A stretch of 57,440 nucleotides of DNA. It comes from Branchiostoma floridae. Lineage: Eukaryota; Chordata; Leptocardii; Amphioxiformes; Branchiostomatidae. The notes under the pieces are model-generated. The model did not search any database and was not told where the DNA came from. It saw only the letters and a program-made list of their open reading frames with translations. The translations under genes were made by a program, and so were the position numbers. Below, one piece after another: positions 11,850 through 22,366 of this stretch (position 1 is its first letter; every line of letters begins with the position of its first letter). The DNA lies in contig NW_023365738.1 of NCBI RefSeq assembly GCF_000003815.2, positions 188,001-245,440 of the forward strand. Reading direction: 5' to 3'.

Positions 11850-13683
11850 GAAGAGTTGAAGACAGAAAATACGACATGCAGAGTACCGGTCAGCAAACTA
11901 TGGGTGGCTATGGAGATACAGTGTCCTTCAGCGAAGCTACTAGAGCCCATGCCGCTTGTCAAGTGGTGAGACTTCCTTACGTTTTGTCTTAAGACTCGGT
12001 CAAATACGTCGTACGATTGCCATGATGTCTCAAGTTGAGTGTATTATTTGGACATCTGTATATATCTGTCATGCAAAAAAGCCACCTTGTTACAAGAAAA
12101 GATCTGAAAACTTTTGTCAATTGTTCTAGGACGAATGAGACCTCGCCGTATGTATCTGACGTTCCAAAAATATTCGACATGGATAATTACACAATATGAG
12201 AGCAATTCCTACAAAAACTTTCCCATCATTTGCTAGAAGGAAAATACAGTACCTCTCACAAGTCAATATTAAAACGACCGCCACCTATGTTGTGCGGCTT
12301 GTGCCCCAACCCGTGCCCGCCCCGTTCCGTGCCCATTCAGGCACGGAATGGGGCACAGCCCGACTGCCCCGGTCTGTGCCCAGAAGCGCTGTCAATCACT
12401 ATGACTGACGGGATAGTGATAACTAATTATTCACGCCCATGTTTCCAAATAAGGCTTGATCTTGCCCTGAGGCACGGTCCTGGACAGTCACCGTGTGTCC
12501 CAAACCGTGCTTTTGCCCCAGGCACAGTTCTGGTTTATGCTGCAGACTGCCACCCCTATGTTAAGTTGGTTCAGTCCGACAACCGACTCCTACAAGTTCA
12601 GCCATGTTGGAAATAAACTCCTCAAGTTTGTTGCCTCCAAGACGTTCCCTTTAGCGGTCTTATAATAAACTGGCGGACAGAGAGAACACACCTTTGCACT
12701 AATCTTTATAAAGTGGAATTTACAAGCTGATATGTTTTTATCTTACGTTTCAGTTCCGTGGTCAGGCTGAAGAACGTGCCAACAATGGCAAGCCCTTTCC
12801 CCAATACACCCCTCTCACCTACCAGGCACAGGTGGTTGCTGGGATGAACTACAAGATTCGGGTACCGTTCCTTTTACGTTTACATTTTGGATTTTGTTTC
12901 TAGAAAAATATATTGTACCGACACATCTCCAATATTCCTCTATATAAGTATATTTTCTCTTTTTGTATGTCTATGAATCATGAGTTTAGTTTATGGGTCT
13001 ATTAGATTTAGGCCATGAAAACCAACACCGGCTTATACAGTAGAAGCCATTTAATTGCACGGCCTATTTGCCAGTGAATTTCATGAGATTAACCGGTTGG
13101 CACAATAATGCAAAGTTATCTAGCTGGACCGCACCAGTTTGGGATTTTAGGATTTCGTGCAGTTAACAGAAGTGTGCGTTAATCCGATGTGCAATTAACT
13201 GGCTTCTACTGTATAAAAGAGTTACAAAAAATTAAAGGTTATATGTGGTAGTTGGCAGAAACAGTACATCCCCATGAATTAGTAGCCTCTTCCACTGACC
13301 CCTTGACCTGGAATGTCTGTCATATTTGATAAAATACTAGTTAGTTTGCAACTTTTAATTATTTCCTGCCACTTCCCCTTCGCAGTGACATCATCTTAAT
13401 GTTGACGTTCATGGGGCCTTCACCTTTGACATATTACCCAGAATTCCTCAAATGCGTAGTGAGCTCTGCGAAAAACCTTATGGATAGTTGTACTTATTGA
13501 TATGTTTTTGAACAACACTAGGTTGATGTTTCTGGACCACCGCCGGAGTGGCCGAAAGAAGCCGGTATCCATGGTATCGGGCCGGTGATGACGAAGAGCG
13601 TCCTTGAGATGACGGTGTACTGGGGACTGGGGACAGCAACTCCTGAGCTGAAGGATGCCAAGATGCTGCTCGAGCCTTTATAG
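11850..13683 (+). CDS. Stefin-type cystatin-like protein, copy A
   Basis: Exons 11850-11965, 12754-12861 and 13522-13683 (TAG at 13681) have good acceptors (ttacag, tttcag, actag) and donors (gtgaga, gtaccg). From ATG 11876 the product is 119 residues. Exon 2 reads FRGQAEERANNGKPFPQY, then T-P-L-T-Y-Q-A-QVVAG-M-N-Y-K-I-R. That is the stefin pattern of a helix end (Q-x-E-x-x-A-N) followed by the first inhibitory loop QVVAG and the N-Y-x-I-x-V strand. Exon 3 carries V-Y-W-G-L-G-T-A-T-P-E-L at the position of the second hairpin. Stefins are cytosolic inhibitors of papain-family cysteine proteases; inhibition is plausible because QVVAG is intact. There is no signal peptide or disulfide set of secreted cystatins. 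The frame is open upstream of ATG 11876 (G-R-V-E-D-R-K-Y-D), allowing the longer form with exons at 8719-9547. AATAAA at 14145 is the likely polyadenylation signal. Confidence 0.88.
12319..12354. repeat. GC-rich hairpin in copy A intron 2
   Basis: gccccgttccgtgcc and ggcacggaatggggc form a 15-bp stem with one mismatch around a 6-base loop. It sits in a GTGCCC-rich block (about 12295-12570) that is compositionally unlike the AT-rich intron around it and is probably a mobile-element fragment. Confidence 0.6.
13038..13211. mobile_element. pogo/Tigger-like MITE in copy A intron
   Basis: The element begins CAGTAGAAGCCATTTAATTG and ends with the near complement, caattaactggcttctactg. TA dinucleotides flank both sides (13036-13037 and 13212-13213), as expected for the Tc1/mariner/pogo superfamily. 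The CAGTnGAA start is typical of Tigger-type ends. The 174-bp element has no coding capacity. Confidence 0.75.
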
Positions 13684-14144
13684 AATGCCGATCTTCAATC
13701 ATCGTAGCACATATTGAGCAAATTGCCATCGGCCGCAAAGCTTCTGATATAATGCCAATCCTATTCTCGATACTTTTGGTAATGTTTACTTTCAGTAAAA
13801 TGCAAATATTCATACAGCACTTGACCGCTAGAAGTAAGGTGTATACATTGAGCATTGGAAGCCAACTTGTTGCAGATATCACTATTGCATAAGAGGTTTA
13901 TAAAGTTAAAATTGACACCAAGCACAATGTATTAGCATTCCATGTTGTATCCTTTTGCATGTTAAAATGGTTCTATGTTGAATATCCATTAGAGAGATGT
14001 GGATATATTTCAAAGATCAAAGCTAGGGCTGCTCATATGCTGCAAAACACATGGCTAAGATTTTCTACCAGGACCATGTCAATGATGTTTACTACGTTTT
14101 ACAATAATCCAATGTCTTCCTTGATTTTATAAATGCGATGCTTT

Positions 14145-14150
14145 AATAAA
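14145..14150 (+). other. Polyadenylation signal of copy A
   Basis: AATAAA lies in the context gatgctttaataaagatgg, about 460 bases after the stop. A similar context recurs about 910 bases after the copy 4 stop (AATAAA at 51913), and in weakened form after M1 (gataaa, about 24787) and M3 (aataag, about 47861), supporting a shared ancestral 3' end. Confidence 0.6.
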
Positions 14151-14717
14151 GATGGGAGAAAATGTATTTAGCTCTCATGTCCTTTCTTATAGAAAATCAT
14201 AAGTTAAAATGTTAGATCACACATTAATTTCATATGTCACATATATGAAGTCCATGCCATTTAGTATCGAGGTAAGATACCCTTCTCTCTTTTCCATGTA
14301 AAATTTACTTTATAATGGCCTTTAATGTATTGTAATGTTTACTTGAATATATGTATCCGTAACAAAATAAAAACGACCATACTGTAAATAGTGCAATATA
14401 AAAGATTCAGCTGTGACATCATATATGACGAAAGTTGCCAAATGATATCTGGAAAACTGAAATCAATGTCATAAAATGCCAATTCCAGATTTCCAAAGTA
14501 AAGAAGATTAAAAAAAAAACATGGAAGAAAAATGTTTTTCTTCTTACACATCTAAGATTATATAATCTATATAATCAAATCAATGTATTTCTGTTACATT
14601 GCGTCATTTTGGCATTTCGTCACAGTAACACTATGCCACAAATACACGCGAAAGGAAAAATGTTTATCAACGTCACATCGAAGCGACAGGCGGACACAGC
14701 ATGAATTTTGGAAGCCC

Positions 14718-14850
14718 AGTCACGTATACAAACCTTTACTACATCTTAAAGGTCACACAGACAGTGAGACATCTAAAATTCTCTACCTCACCTGAAAAGT
14801 CTCGCACTTTTCAAAAAGAGAAAACTTCATCACATATTTCATATTGGTTT
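14718..14850 (+). pseudogene. Orphan leader-exon copy between A and B
   Basis: It shares cacgtatacaaacctttact, aaggtcacacagacag, ctctacctcacct and aagtctcgcactt with the leader exons of the array, and the preceding 14590-14717 matches the DNA before the M1 leader. No donor or body exons follow before copy B begins its own upstream segment. It looks like a remnant of a lost unit. Confidence 0.55.
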
Positions 14851-14931
14851 GCTTCCATTGCACTCACAGATGACCGGAACGGAAACAACTTTGTACTGTG
14901 GTTGGTAATTTAAGGTTACACCAGGCTAAAG

Positions 14932-15151
14932 GTGCCCTCTCACTGCACTTACGTCACGCTTGAGTCACTGGGAGGTTCGAATTTCAGAGATGAAGAACGA
15001 ATTTTCTTACTTTTTGTGTATTTTGTCGTCTAAGTCATACTTTTACGTATTACTCAATATCTAAATTATATAAAATCGGAGAAAATAACAGTGACGCAGT
15101 GAACGAACCCCGCAGTGACGCAAGCTTGACGCAAGTGCAGTGAGAGGGTAC
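14932..15151. mobile_element. MITE, family with CACTGCACTT ends, copy 2
   Basis: Ends gtgccctctcactgcactt and aagtgcagtgagagggtac are complementary. The core shares aagtcatacttttacgtatt with the copy at 8054-8280. Confidence 0.8.
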
Positions 15152-15179
15152 TTTCAGTCAGATTTTCCTCGTAGACTAA

Positions 15180-15450
15180 CCGAGATATGATCAGAACGCA
15201 GCAATGACACTTGGTCTTTGTTTTCTCGTGTTTGTCATCTAAAAGCCTGAGGGAGGGTTAGCGCAGGTCACTAATTTTATGCACAGATAATTACACAAAG
15301 ACGAGGTATCAATTGCCATTGGCTACAAATATGGCTGGGGATGGCGGAACTGTCAGTCATCCCACTAACCATGTTGGCGCTTCTGACGTGTTTGGTGACT
15401 TTCTGTACGCAGGGGTCACTACTGTTTATATATAGGATGTCGTGCCAACT
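15180..15450 (+). promoter_or_regulatory. Promoter-like segment of copy B
   Basis: Related to 10140-10450: cagataattacaca, ggctacaaatatggctgggg and ggcggaactgtcagtcat are recognisable. The TATA-like element is weakened to ctacaaata. An (AT)n run follows at 15556-15582. Confidence 0.45.
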
Positions 15451-15555
15451 CCTCTGCTCTCAAAGACGTCAAAGTGATAACTGATTTATCCTGAAACTTC
15501 TGTTTATGTTCTGAATTCTGTACAAAATGTATATTAGACCGAGTCTGAATCTATC

Positions 15556-15587
<32 letters not shown>

Positions 15588-16060
15588 GTCGCACACAGTG
15601 TTTCTTTCATCCGATTTGTTGGCGTTACCTCACAAGATTTATTACTATGACACTGAGCACTGTGGCTGTTGCATACGGCGACTTCAAACGAACAGAACGT
15701 CAAGGAATAAAGCCCGATGTTTGAGATGTCTGAGACATTCAAAGTGTCTCAATGATTCCATTGTTTTATTTTTGTCAATACGTAACACTACCTCCAAGTG
15801 CAACGGAACTTGAATTGTAACCACTATGAATGTATATATGTAAATACTTTACATTTGGGACCGCATCTGTAAGCAACCAATCAATCAGAATTGCCCTGAG
15901 GAAGTTGACAGACGGTTACCAAAACGTTAGTTAAACAAAACCCTTGGTTCTGTACAAAAAAATCTTGTCATTCAGTAAACATGAATTCTTCTTTTGCAAT
16001 ATATTGCTTATTTGTATCCAATTAAACTGGGCGGTGTGTCATGAACTCTCGAGTTGTAAC

Positions 16061-16176
16061 CACGCCTACAAACCTTTACTACACCTTAAGGTCTCGCAGA
16101 CAATTATCTTTATCTTGCTTGGCAAGTCGAGCACTTGAGAGCAAGCCACGGAGGTGAACGTGTCGACTTTATTTTG
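16061..16176 (+). other. Predicted non-coding leader exon of copy B
   Basis: It contains aaacctttactacaccttaa, ggtctcgcagacaatt and cacttgagagcaagccacgg, and ends at donor ttttg|gtaggt. Same family as 11007-11129. Confidence 0.55.
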
Positions 16177-16532
16177 GTAGGTACCCTGTAGAGCATATGT
16201 GTCTGTGACACAGTGGCCAAGGCAGTCTCGGCTCGAGTATAAATGGTGCTGTGGGAGGGGCCGTCTGAAACAGCAAACTAGACCTAGAAACGTTGACCGT
16301 CTCACGATCAAAGCCATCGACAAATTAGCCATCGGGAACACCAATTTAATAGTTGGAATATAGCTTTAACATACTAACTACGCTGGCTTTAGATTGGGGA
16401 AAATATTTGCCTGGGAAGTTTGGCTACCAGAGGGTTTCATTAGCAGGCGGGAGAAATGTCATTGCCCGCGGATTGACTCTCGTGGTTTTACCCTATTTTT
16501 GTCGAATTCTACTGTCCGTACCCCCATAGGAA

Positions 16533-16780
16533 TACCCTGGGAGGCAGACAGGACCTGGTAGCTAGCGAGTTTTGTTCGGGGAGCCAAGGCAGTCAGCCCG
16601 CCAATCTCACATTAGCGCTCCGGGGAGTTTAAGCCCGAAGATGTTATCGCTACCCCTTTGAAAAGGGCAGGTGGACCTCATCGACTCCCCGGGGCGCTAA
16701 TAGGAGATCGGCGGGTCTGACTGTCTTGGGCCTCCGAATAAACTGCCCTAGCTGCCCGATCCCGGCTGGCCCCCAGGGTA
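16533..16780. mobile_element. Foldback MITE with 9-bp target-site duplication and an empty site in copy A
   Basis: Ends taccctggg and cccagggta are complementary, and a long inner inverted repeat pairs gccaaggcagtcagcccgcc with ggcgggtctgactgtcttgg. CCATAGGAA flanks both sides (16524-16532 and 16781-16789). The matching spot in copy A (about 11559-11585, gtaccccccttagaatggcc) has no insertion, so the element arrived after the A/B duplication. A 9-bp duplication would fit a Mutator-type transposase; the family is not proven. Confidence 0.85.
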
Positions 16781-16871
16781 CCATAGGAAGGCCTCGTGGA
16801 GGCTAGTTGGAATAACAGTTTTTAAACTAAGGATCTGCATGTTTTAGATAAACTGAAAGTGGATTTTTCAT

Positions 16872-17190
16872 TTCTAAAAGTTAAAGTAGATATGGGTTGA
16901 GATTGTTATTGGCGTAACAAATTTAGGCAAAAAATGTCCTCAGTTTTCCTTGTAGAATACAGAGTCCAAGATATAAATAAAAGATACTGATGCTTATGTG
17001 TACGTTACAGGAAGAATTGGAGACAGAAAGGACGAGATGAGTCGTTCTAAAAGTTCAGGTAGATATGGGTTTCAAGCAAAGAATTGTCTCAGTGTTCCTT
17101 GTGGAATACAGAGTCTGAGATATGAATTAAAGATACACTTTCTTACGTGTACGTTTCAGGAAGACTTGGAGACAAAAAGGACGAGATGAG
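16872..17190 (+). repeat. Tandem duplication of the 3' intron end and start of the first body exon of copy B
   Basis: Two units, 16872-17044 and 17045-17190, each run from ttctaaaagtt through agtagatatgggtt or ggtagatatgggtt and an agataataa-rich tract to a cag acceptor and an exon start ggagacaraaaggacgagat. The first unit's exon copy (17011-17058) carries ATG 17037 and then meets the repeated intron sequence, where ttcag|gtagat could act as a donor. Confidence 0.75.
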
Positions 17191-18931
17191 TACCAGTCAG
17201 CAAATTCTGGGTGGCTATGGGAATAGTGTTTACTTCAGCGAAGCTGAGAGAGTATATTCCGCCTGCCTTGTGGTGAGATTCCTTACGTTTTGTGTTAGGT
17301 CCCCTTCGCATACGCCGTACGATTGCCGTGCGACCTCAAGATGAAGGCATCCTTTGGACAGTCGTGCATGTGCCGTTCAACCGTCTTGTTACACAAAAGG
17401 CTATCTTAGATAATCACCCCTGGCTGTTTCTGTCACGCTGAACCAAGTTTTAACCTCCTTGTTGGGATCGAGCGCCACAAGTCGCTTTCTGCTTTCCTTT
17501 GCCGCCACTGGTTCTCCCCTTGTATTCTAGTTCCGCTGGTTCCTGTCTGTCCCCCCAAGCTTCCCGTTACTCGAAAAAAGGGACTCTAAATCTGTGTCAG
17601 AGGTTTCTTGGACGAAAAACGGATACATAATGCGGAGTTTTTGTCCAAAAGTTTCGTTTAAAAGATGGCAAGCGAAGAATATAATTGTGGATCGTTCCAC
17701 TTACAGTGGGGGCGCAAAACTTTCTGTTTTTAGTTGTTCCGTTTCGGTTCGACTTGAATTGAAATAGGAACTGTATTTTCCCTCCAGAAAGTTGATGAAA
17801 CAATCAATGTTTGTACAAATTGTTATCAAATAAAAATGTATCTCTGTCAGATACATGTATTTTTTTCCAAACGATGCTCATACTGTCGTGGTTTTATTAG
17901 AGTTCCCCTTTTCTCCATGTCTGATGTCAAATATTGACAAGCATATTTTGTCACGTTTCAGTTCCGTGGTGAGGCTGAAGACAGAGTCATGCAGAGCAAA
18001 CCCTTTTCCAACTTCAAGCCCATCTCCTACAGGGCCCAGGTGGTTGCAGGGATGAACTACAAGATCGTGGTACTGCTACGTTTGAATTTTGATATCTTAC
18101 ATTTCTTTATTGGAAAAAAACATTGCTCTTTGCGAATGAATTCCTTCATAGCAATTTTATTTACCGACAATAAGTTACGTGGTAATGATAGTATGAATCT
18201 GTGTAACAGGAACTCTCAGGGTTCTAGGCAGCCTCCCATGCTTAGTTTGTCGCTAGAGCTGTGTATCTAAATTCCCGTACCTGTACCCTACCTATAAAAT
18301 TGTTTAGATACAGGTCCAGACCCTAATACCAGGTGTACCTAAACAACAGACTGTTCTCAGTATTGTAACACGTTGCGGATTATGCACAGATAAACAGGAT
18401 TGTAACCTAGGCATCAGATTAGTGGTAGGGCTGCTAAATGCGTGATTTATTTAGGCTTGTGAGGACAGCGACAGCACCCAAACTCTTATCCTCCTACGCA
18501 GGGACATCCAACGGCGAAACCACCCGTCTGGATGTACCCTGCCATCTCAACCGTCACCCTTAGTTCCTGACCGCCCTGCTTATAAATATTCATGAGCTTA
18601 CCCTTACATATGCGAGATCCCTTTCGAAAACGGAAAGGCTTGATCTCCGATTGGCTGACAGCTGGTTAGTGGCTACGCCCACAGGAACTAAGAGTGACGG
18701 TTGAGAAAGCAGGGTACATCCAGACAGGCAGTTTCGCCGTTGGATGTCCCTGCGTAGGAGGATGCCAACTGTGCGGCATTGTTTTTCATACTGCAGGTTG
18801 ATATCAGGCCGGATTGGCATGGCGGTAGTATCGGACCGGTGTTGCCTATGCTTGTGATGACGGTCAGCTGGGGGCTTCCACCAGCCACTCCCGTGCTGAA
18901 GGATGCCAAGTTGACTTTTGATTATAATTAG
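17160..18931 (+). CDS. Stefin-type cystatin-like protein, copy B
   Basis: Exons 17160-17272, 17962-18069 and 18797-18931 (TAG). Acceptors are tttcag, tttcag and ctgcag; donors gtgaga and gtactg. ATG 17186 gives 109 residues starting MSTSQQILGGYGNSVYFSEA. The early Gly-Gly matches the N-terminal glycine used by stefins. Exon 2 contains Q-S-K-P-F-S-N-F-K-P-I-S-Y-R-A-QVVAG-M-N-Y-K-I-V, so the inhibitory loop is intact. Exon 3 carries V-S-W-G-L-P-P-A-T-P-V-L. No secretion signal or cysteine pairs, so a cytosolic cysteine-protease inhibitor is the best call. A duplicated upstream mini-exon (17011-17058) could splice in phase 1 and add 16 residues (M-S-R-S-K-S-S-G-R-L-G-D-K-K-D-E). The last exon is bracketed by two MITEs. 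Confidence 0.87.
18488..18763 (+). mobile_element. MITE of the CCTCCTACGC family, copy in copy B intron
   Basis: Left end atcctcctacgcagggacat and right end atgtccctgcgtaggaggat are perfectly complementary over 20 bases, with further pairing inside (ccaacggcgaaac and gtttcgccgttgg). The element ends about 33 bases before the last exon of copy B, so it supplies most of the sequence around the presumed branch point. Confidence 0.9.
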
Positions 18932-18957
18932 TTTGTAGATAGTCAACACGTGACTTA

Positions 18958-19230
18958 TCCTTCTCCTACGCAGAGACATTCAACGGCGCCAGAAAAACGC
19001 CTCTTGTCTGTACTCTGCTATCTCAACAGTCACCATCAGTTCCTGACCGCCCTGCTCATAAATATTAACGAGCTTACCCTTATATATGCGAGATCCCTTT
19101 TGAAAACTGAAAGGCCTATTCTCTGATTGGCTGATAGCTGGTCTGTGGCGACGCACACTGGAACTGATGGTGACGGTTGAGATAGACAAGAGGCGGTTTG
19201 CTGGCGCCGGTAGATGTCTCTGCGTAAATG
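18958..19230 (+). mobile_element. MITE of the CCTCCTACGC family, copy after copy B stop
   Basis: It starts about 27 bases after the copy B stop with ttctcctacgcagagacatt and ends near atgtctctgcgtaaatg. It shares the interior gttcctgaccgccctgct, ataaatatt and atgcgagatccctttt with the copy at 18488-18763, in the same orientation. It lies in the presumed 3' UTR. Confidence 0.85.
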
Positions 19231-20147
19231 AATGATGACTCATTTGCCTGACATGAAAGCGGCAGTTTAGAAATATCATTAAGCACTTTGCTATGAAACT
19301 CTAAGCTTCTGTTTGAAACATTTGTTATCATTATGCTTGAGTTAAATTGAAAAGAGATGTCCGGCAACAGCACAACAGTAGAACAATAGATTGTGACCCG
19401 TGAGGGTATCCCTGATGTTCACATTCAAGGTTCAAGGTTCAATCTAAACAGCACTCGGTCTCGAGTAGCATGGTGTATCTAGAACAGTTGGGGTCAACTT
19501 GCTGCAGACATTTCTATTGAAGAAGAGTTTAATCAAATAATGCCATTTAGAATTATCGTTAAGTATTTGTATCCTGCATCAGTACCAACCTTAGAGTAGA
19601 TGTAATGTCAATCAGTCTATAAAATATCACTTACAAATACAGGCCAGAGATCAATCAGCTTGGATTCCACAAAATGGCGCCTATGAGTTATTTTCTTGGT
19701 CATACAAAACACGTTTGTTCAGTAATACGTTTTGCAATCTATCCAATGTCTTTCTCTGCCGTCATAAATTCTTATGTGATAGGCACATATGATAAGCTTT
19801 ATGGTTTTGTTTGCAACTTTGCCGCAATGGTTTCATAAACACTGAGAAATGTCGAGCTTTTGTCTGTTTTTTTTTCCTTTAAGTTACTACATGTATATAA
19901 AAAAATCGTGTCCATTGTATATGTGACAAACATAGGTCCTATCAGCATTGTCTTTCTCTAATAATCATGCAATTTTCTAATATTTAGTTTATATGATTTC
20001 ATGATCGCCTCTTTCAATGTGATGCACTATTGATTCAAAAAAAGTTTTAACATGATTATTCAGAGAGGTAACCTGTACTCATTTCATTGAACATATCGGT
20101 TAAAAGCACATTTCTATATCTAAGGATATTCACCTCAGAACCTTAGA
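19231..20147. other. Copy B downstream region, no gene seen
   Basis: AT-rich DNA including the probable 3' UTR of copy B (agacatttctattgaagaag resembles the 3' flanks of other copies). No convincing coding frame. Confidence 0.4.
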
Positions 20148-20359
20148 TACTGTAAATGCAAAAATGTTCGCGGTGGATTAATGTTTGCGGTTTTCGCGGC
20201 GGCCGCTTCACCGCGAATTTAAAACCACCGCAAACATTTTTCCATAACAGTAAAAGACTACAGTGCATGGTGCAACCGCGAAATTAAAACCACCGCCAAA
20301 AGTCCATTTTCCCGCTACCGCGAAATTAAATCCCCGCGAACTTAAATGCATTTACAGTA
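20148..20359. mobile_element. Palindromic MITE, TACTGTAAATGCA family, copy 2
   Basis: Starts tactgtaaatgca and ends tgcatttacagta with internal ttcgcggtgga and accaccgc blocks. 212 bp, nearly collinear with 9693-9906. The next 770 bases (20360-21130) show no gene. Confidence 0.88.
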
Positions 20360-21129
20360 CCAAAACTGAAATTTCCACTGACGTTCTATAGAAAGCCACT
20401 AGGATCCGGAGGCACGCATTCTAATGTGTCTATTTATTTTTCGTGTCCTGCCTACATATCAAATTTCATAACAATCCAATATTAGCATCTTGAATTATTC
20501 ATTGAATTTCCTTCTGGTGAAAAAATTATATAGATGGTATGTTTAAATGTAAGTTCATCTATGACGGTACTCAACATTATGTTACAATTTTAAACTGTAT
20601 CTCCGTACTAAAAAATATAGCGCTTACCAACAAGATTTCGATCAGTCCTCCGATCCTTATCAAGTTGAAATGACCCGGAACGGAAGTGTGACGTCAGCAA
20701 AGGGTCAAATTTGCATAATTTGTATTTCATTCTGTACATTTTTGTCTAAGTTACATACAGATTTACAATCATGAAAATCCGTTAATCTTTTCTTGAGTTA
20801 TCCTCTTGAAAAATTTTCTACAAAAATGCCCTTGCTATTCCAAAATTAGCCTCTAGGGGACCAAAACGTATGTCACTTCGTTCGGAGCACAAGAGTTTTC
20901 TAATACCCTAAAATCATGACCATAGCTTGTTCAAACACTAAGATATCGGACCCTGAAATTCCGATGGAGTACAAAGAAAAGCCGCTAGGTGGCCCAAACT
21001 CTAATCATTATTATTTTTGCCACACCCTACAAACGGACTAATTATGAAATCAATGATCCAGCCGTTCGTGAGTTATCTTGTTGACACACAGACAAGCGCT
21101 AGTAAAATATAACCTCCATGACATTCATG

Positions 21130-21720
21130 GAGGTAATTAGAGTCCAGAAATGTTCGTACATGGCGACAGTTCAAAACGTACGGAATTAAATAAAGAACAG
21201 TTGGAAATAGTTGGATGTTTTTTGGATGTTATGAAGCGATGTATTGGACGGAGCAATACTGTAGACTGGCCAATCATAAATATAAACACAGTAAAGACAC
21301 TTGGTCTTTGTTTTCTGGTGTTAGCCAGGTACAAGCCTTAGGATAGGTTGTCGCAGGTCACCAATCTTAGTGCACAGATAATTACACATAAACGGTTCGC
21401 TATTGTGGTTGGTTATAAATATGACTGGGAATGGCGGAGCTGTCAATTACTCCACTAACCATGTAAGCACTTTTGACATGTTTGGTGACTTTCTGTGCCC
21501 AGGGGTCACTACCGTTTATGATGCCGCGTCAAGTTTCTATGCTCTCAAAGTCGACAAAAGGTATATGATAACTGATTTATACTTATTAATAAGCAAAATG
21601 CGCTGTATGCCGAACTGAGTCTGAATCTATATCTGTTGTGTCGCACACGGTATTTCTTTCGCTCGATTGCTTGGGCGTTACCTGACGTGATTTGTCACGT
21701 AGAGCACTATGACTTTTGCA
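21130..21720 (+). promoter_or_regulatory. Promoter-like segment of M1, near-identical to that of M2
   Basis: It shares long identical runs with 25507-26140, including cagaaatgttcgtac, gacagttcaaaacgtacgg, taaacggttcgctattgtgg, ttataaata at 21413 and tatgatgccgcgtcaagttt. The similarity is much closer than to the segments of A and B, so M1 and M2 upstream regions separated recently. Confidence 0.55.
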
Positions 21721-21939
21721 TACGGCAAAAAATAATAAACAAAGACTTAAACAGAGTATGTGTCATCAAAAGAGCGCAGAATCTTTGAACATGGCTTGCT
21801 TTACACTGTGCCATTTTGTCAAAACGTAACAGTACCATTATGCCACAAAGAGACATGAAATTACGCCACAAAAAAACAACATTTTATCAACGTCACATCG
21901 ACCCAGGCAGACGCATCATGAACTTTTTTGAAGCAAAGT

Positions 21940-22055
21940 CACGTTAGACAAACCTTTACCACACCCTAAAGGTCAGACAGACAATGAGTAATCTAAAATT
22001 CTCTATCACTTGACAAGTCTCGCAAGACGTGAACTCTTGATTTGACAGAATTTCA
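21940..22055 (+). other. Predicted non-coding leader exon of M1
   Basis: Contains aaacctttaccacaccctaa, aggtcagacagacaatgag and cacttgacaagtctcgca, ending at donor atttca|gtaagt. Same family as the other leaders but missing the gagagcaagacac block. Confidence 0.5.
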
Positions 22056-22366
22056 GTAAGTTTAACTGTTTGTGTTTTAGAATTTTCCTGCAAGCTTGGT
22101 TTTGATATCACATGTTTAATATTGACTTGAAGCCGTCTTTTAGCCAGTGAAACACTGCCAATAACTTTCGTCCTAGTCCGTTTATTGTCATATAATACAG
22201 GGGCACCGAAGTTCATACCCCCAGAGAGCCGAGCGCATTTTCGTTTTCGAAAAATCTACGGTATCCTAAAATTAAGCAATTGACGTGTCCCGTAAAACAG
22301 GATGGCATTATGAATGTGTTCTTAATGTTAACAGACAGCCGAAGATTCATCCTGTGGACCTGCATC

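Noticed and set aside
12230-12616. 128-codon plus-strand frame rich in Pro and Cys
   Set aside because: It lies in a GTGCCC-rich repeat block inside copy A intron 2, with no splice or family support.
13478-13882. 134-codon minus-strand frame
   Set aside because: Antisense shadow of the copy A last exon and its 3' UTR.
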